Below are positions 3,978 through 5,222 of a stretch of DNA of 5,222 bases, one piece after another (the stretch's first letter is position 1; each line of letters begins with the position of its first letter). The notes under the pieces are model-generated. The model did not search any database. It saw nothing but the letters and a program-made list of their open reading frames with translations, and was not told the origin of the DNA. The position numbers were made by a program, and so were the translations under genes. Source of the DNA: Coxiellaceae bacterium UBA6002 (GTDB taxonomy: Bacteria > Pseudomonadota > Gammaproteobacteria > UBA6002); contig DJAM01000126.1 of the NCBI GenBank assembly GCA_002429595.1, positions 1 through 5,222 on the forward strand, read 5' to 3'.

Positions 3978-5222
3978 ATGAAAAAGCACAAGCCGTTGGT
4001 TTTGATCATTTTAGATGGTTGGGGCTACCGCGAAGATCCACAACATAACGCCATTTATTCAGCCAATAAACCGAATTGGGATAAATTTTGGGTAACTTAT
4101 CCGCATACGCTAATTTCTGGTTCTGGTTCTGATGTTGGACTTCCGTGCGGACAGATGGGTAATTCGGAAGTAGGTCATCTGCATATGGGAGCAGGCAGAC
4201 TTGTTCCGCAGGATTTGATGCGTATTGATAATGCAATTGCCGACGGCACTTTTTTCCATACTGAAACTTTGCGGTCCGCGTTAACACAAGTCAAAGCCAA
4301 AAATTCTAAGCTACATATTTTAGGTTTGCTTTCGCCAGGTGGCGTTCATTCTCATGAAAATCATCTACGGGCCATGATTACGATGGCAGCACGCGAAGGT
4401 TGTGAACAAGTTTATTTGCACGCCATTCTTGATGGTCGTGATACCCCACCGCGCTCAGCGCTTTCCTCGATAGCAATGATTGAGAAAACTATGAAAGAAG
4501 AGCGGGTAGGGAAAATAGCTTCGATAACAGGTCGATATTTCGCAATGGATCGTGACCAACGATGGGAGCGCGTAAAGCAGGCCTACGATTTACTAACGCT
4601 GGGAGAGAGCAAATATTCCGCAACCAGTGCAGCTTTAGCATTAGAGCTCGCCTATGAACGCAATGAAAATGATGAATTCGTGCGCCCAACTACCATCCAT
4701 GCTAACGATAAACCAGCAATTACTATCGATGATGACGATGTCGTCGTCTTTATGAATTTTAGAGCAGATCGAGCACGACAATTAACAAGAGCGTTTACCG
4801 ATAGTAACTTTGACAAATTTCCGCGCCAAAAGATTCCAAAACTACTAAGCTTCGTGACGCTAACCAATTACGCAGATGACATTAACACCCAGGTTGCTTA
4901 CCCGCCTATCCAAGTCAGTAATTCTTTTGGAGAATACATCGCCCAATTTGGACTGACTCAACTTAGAATTGCTGAGACAGAGAAATATGCCCATGTCACT
5001 TTCTTCTTTAATGGCGGTCGTGAAAATGTTTTTCCTGGTGAAGATCGGATCCTTATACCCTCGCCCAAAGTAGCTACCTATGATTTAAAACCTGAAATGA
5101 GTGCTTTTGAACTAACAGATAAACTTCTTCAGGATATACGATTACAAAATCACGACGTCATCATTTGTAACTTTGCTAACGCCGATATGGTGGGTCACAG
5201 TGGTGATATGGCAGCAACCATT
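3978..5222 (+). CDS. gpmI: GpmI, cofactor-independent phosphoglycerate mutase (3' end cut off)
   Basis: The first 415 residues are present; the family is about 510 long, so roughly 100 residues lie beyond the right edge. The enzyme interconverts 3- and 2-phosphoglycerate in glycolysis and gluconeogenesis, without 2,3-bisphosphoglycerate, using two Mn ions and a phosphoserine intermediate. Visible are LVLIILDGWGYRED (7-20) with metal ligand Asp13, MGNSEVGHLHMGAGR (60-74) with catalytic Ser63, SPGGVHSH (119-126), DGRDTPPRS (152-160), FRADRARQLT (261-270), AETEKYAHVTFFFNGG (332-347) and NFANADMVGHSG (398-409) with ligands Asp403 and His407. The remaining metal ligands of the family fall in the missing part. 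The frame could extend to ATG 3921 (adding 19 residues), but the family begins near MKKHKPLVLIILDGWG and the promoter overlaps the upstream ATG. In E. coli gpmI (gpmM) is likewise divergent from yibN. Confidence 0.97.
   Translation, partial: MKKHKPLVLIILDGWGYREDPQHNAIYSANKPNWDKFWVTYPHTLISGSGSDVGLPCGQMGNSEVGHLHMGAGRLVPQDLMRIDNAIADGTFFHTETLRSALTQVKAKNSKLHILGLLSPGGVHSHENHLRAMITMAAREGCEQVYLHAILDGRDTPPRSALSSIAMIEKTMKEERVGKIASITGRYFAMDRDQRWERVKQAYDLLTLGESKYSATSAALALELAYERNENDEFVRPTTIHANDKPAITIDDDDVVVFMNFRADRARQLTRAFTDSNFDKFPRQKIPKLLSFVTLTNYADDINTQVAYPPIQVSNSFGEYIAQFGLTQLRIAETEKYAHVTFFFNGGRENVFPGEDRILIPSPKVATYDLKPEMSAFELTDKLLQDIRLQNHDVIICNFANADMVGHSGDMAATI

Noticed and set aside
4006..4867. Minus-strand open frames within gpmI
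   Set aside because: They lie antisense to a fully conserved GpmI coding sequence, have no ribosome binding sites worth noting and no recognisable domains.

Overview
The window reads as an ordinary chromosomal housekeeping segment of a gammaproteobacterium with a fairly AT-rich genome. The gene order is the main evidence. The run gpmI / yibN-type rhodanese / grxC / secB / gpsA / trmL, with these orientations, is the arrangement I know from the Escherichia coli chromosome, except that cysE, which lies between gpsA and trmL in E. coli, is absent. The low GC content and the style of the MlaA protein make a Legionellales-like (Legionella/Coxiella relative) source plausible, but this is inference and the genus cannot be fixed from the sequence.

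Layout, left to right. Bases 1-94 are GC-rich (about 57 percent). They hold a perfect 8-bp hairpin and a stop-free reading frame ending at 94 that may be the tail of an upstream gene. A plus-strand pair follows: mlaA (outer-membrane lipoprotein of the Mla lipid-transport system, 123-1004) and, two bases later, trmL (tRNA wobble-base 2'-O-methyltransferase, 1007-1462). It meets tail-to-tail, with one base between stop codons, a minus-strand cluster read right to left: rhodanese-domain membrane protein (3707-3282), grxC (3278-3024), secB (2949-2467) and gpsA (2459-1464). The 270-base divergent region 3708-3977 carries a 77-base near-perfect inverted repeat of dispersed-repeat type, a partial extra copy of its end, and promoter candidates. 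gpmI (phosphoglycerate mutase) starts at 3978 and runs off the right edge.

Functionally the minus-strand cluster joins sulfur/thiol chemistry (rhodanese, glutaredoxin 3), export chaperoning (SecB) and phospholipid precursor supply (GpsA makes sn-glycerol 3-phosphate). MlaA acts later on phospholipid asymmetry of the outer membrane. GpmI belongs to glycolysis and is transcribed separately and divergently.

I found no mobile gene cassette, CRISPR array, RNA gene, defence system or clearly new system. The points worth a second look are the missing cysE at the convergent junction, the large palindrome between divergent genes, the cysteine-rich MlaA with an acidic repeated tail, the promoter overlapping an apparent in-frame start of gpmI, and the GC-rich left edge.
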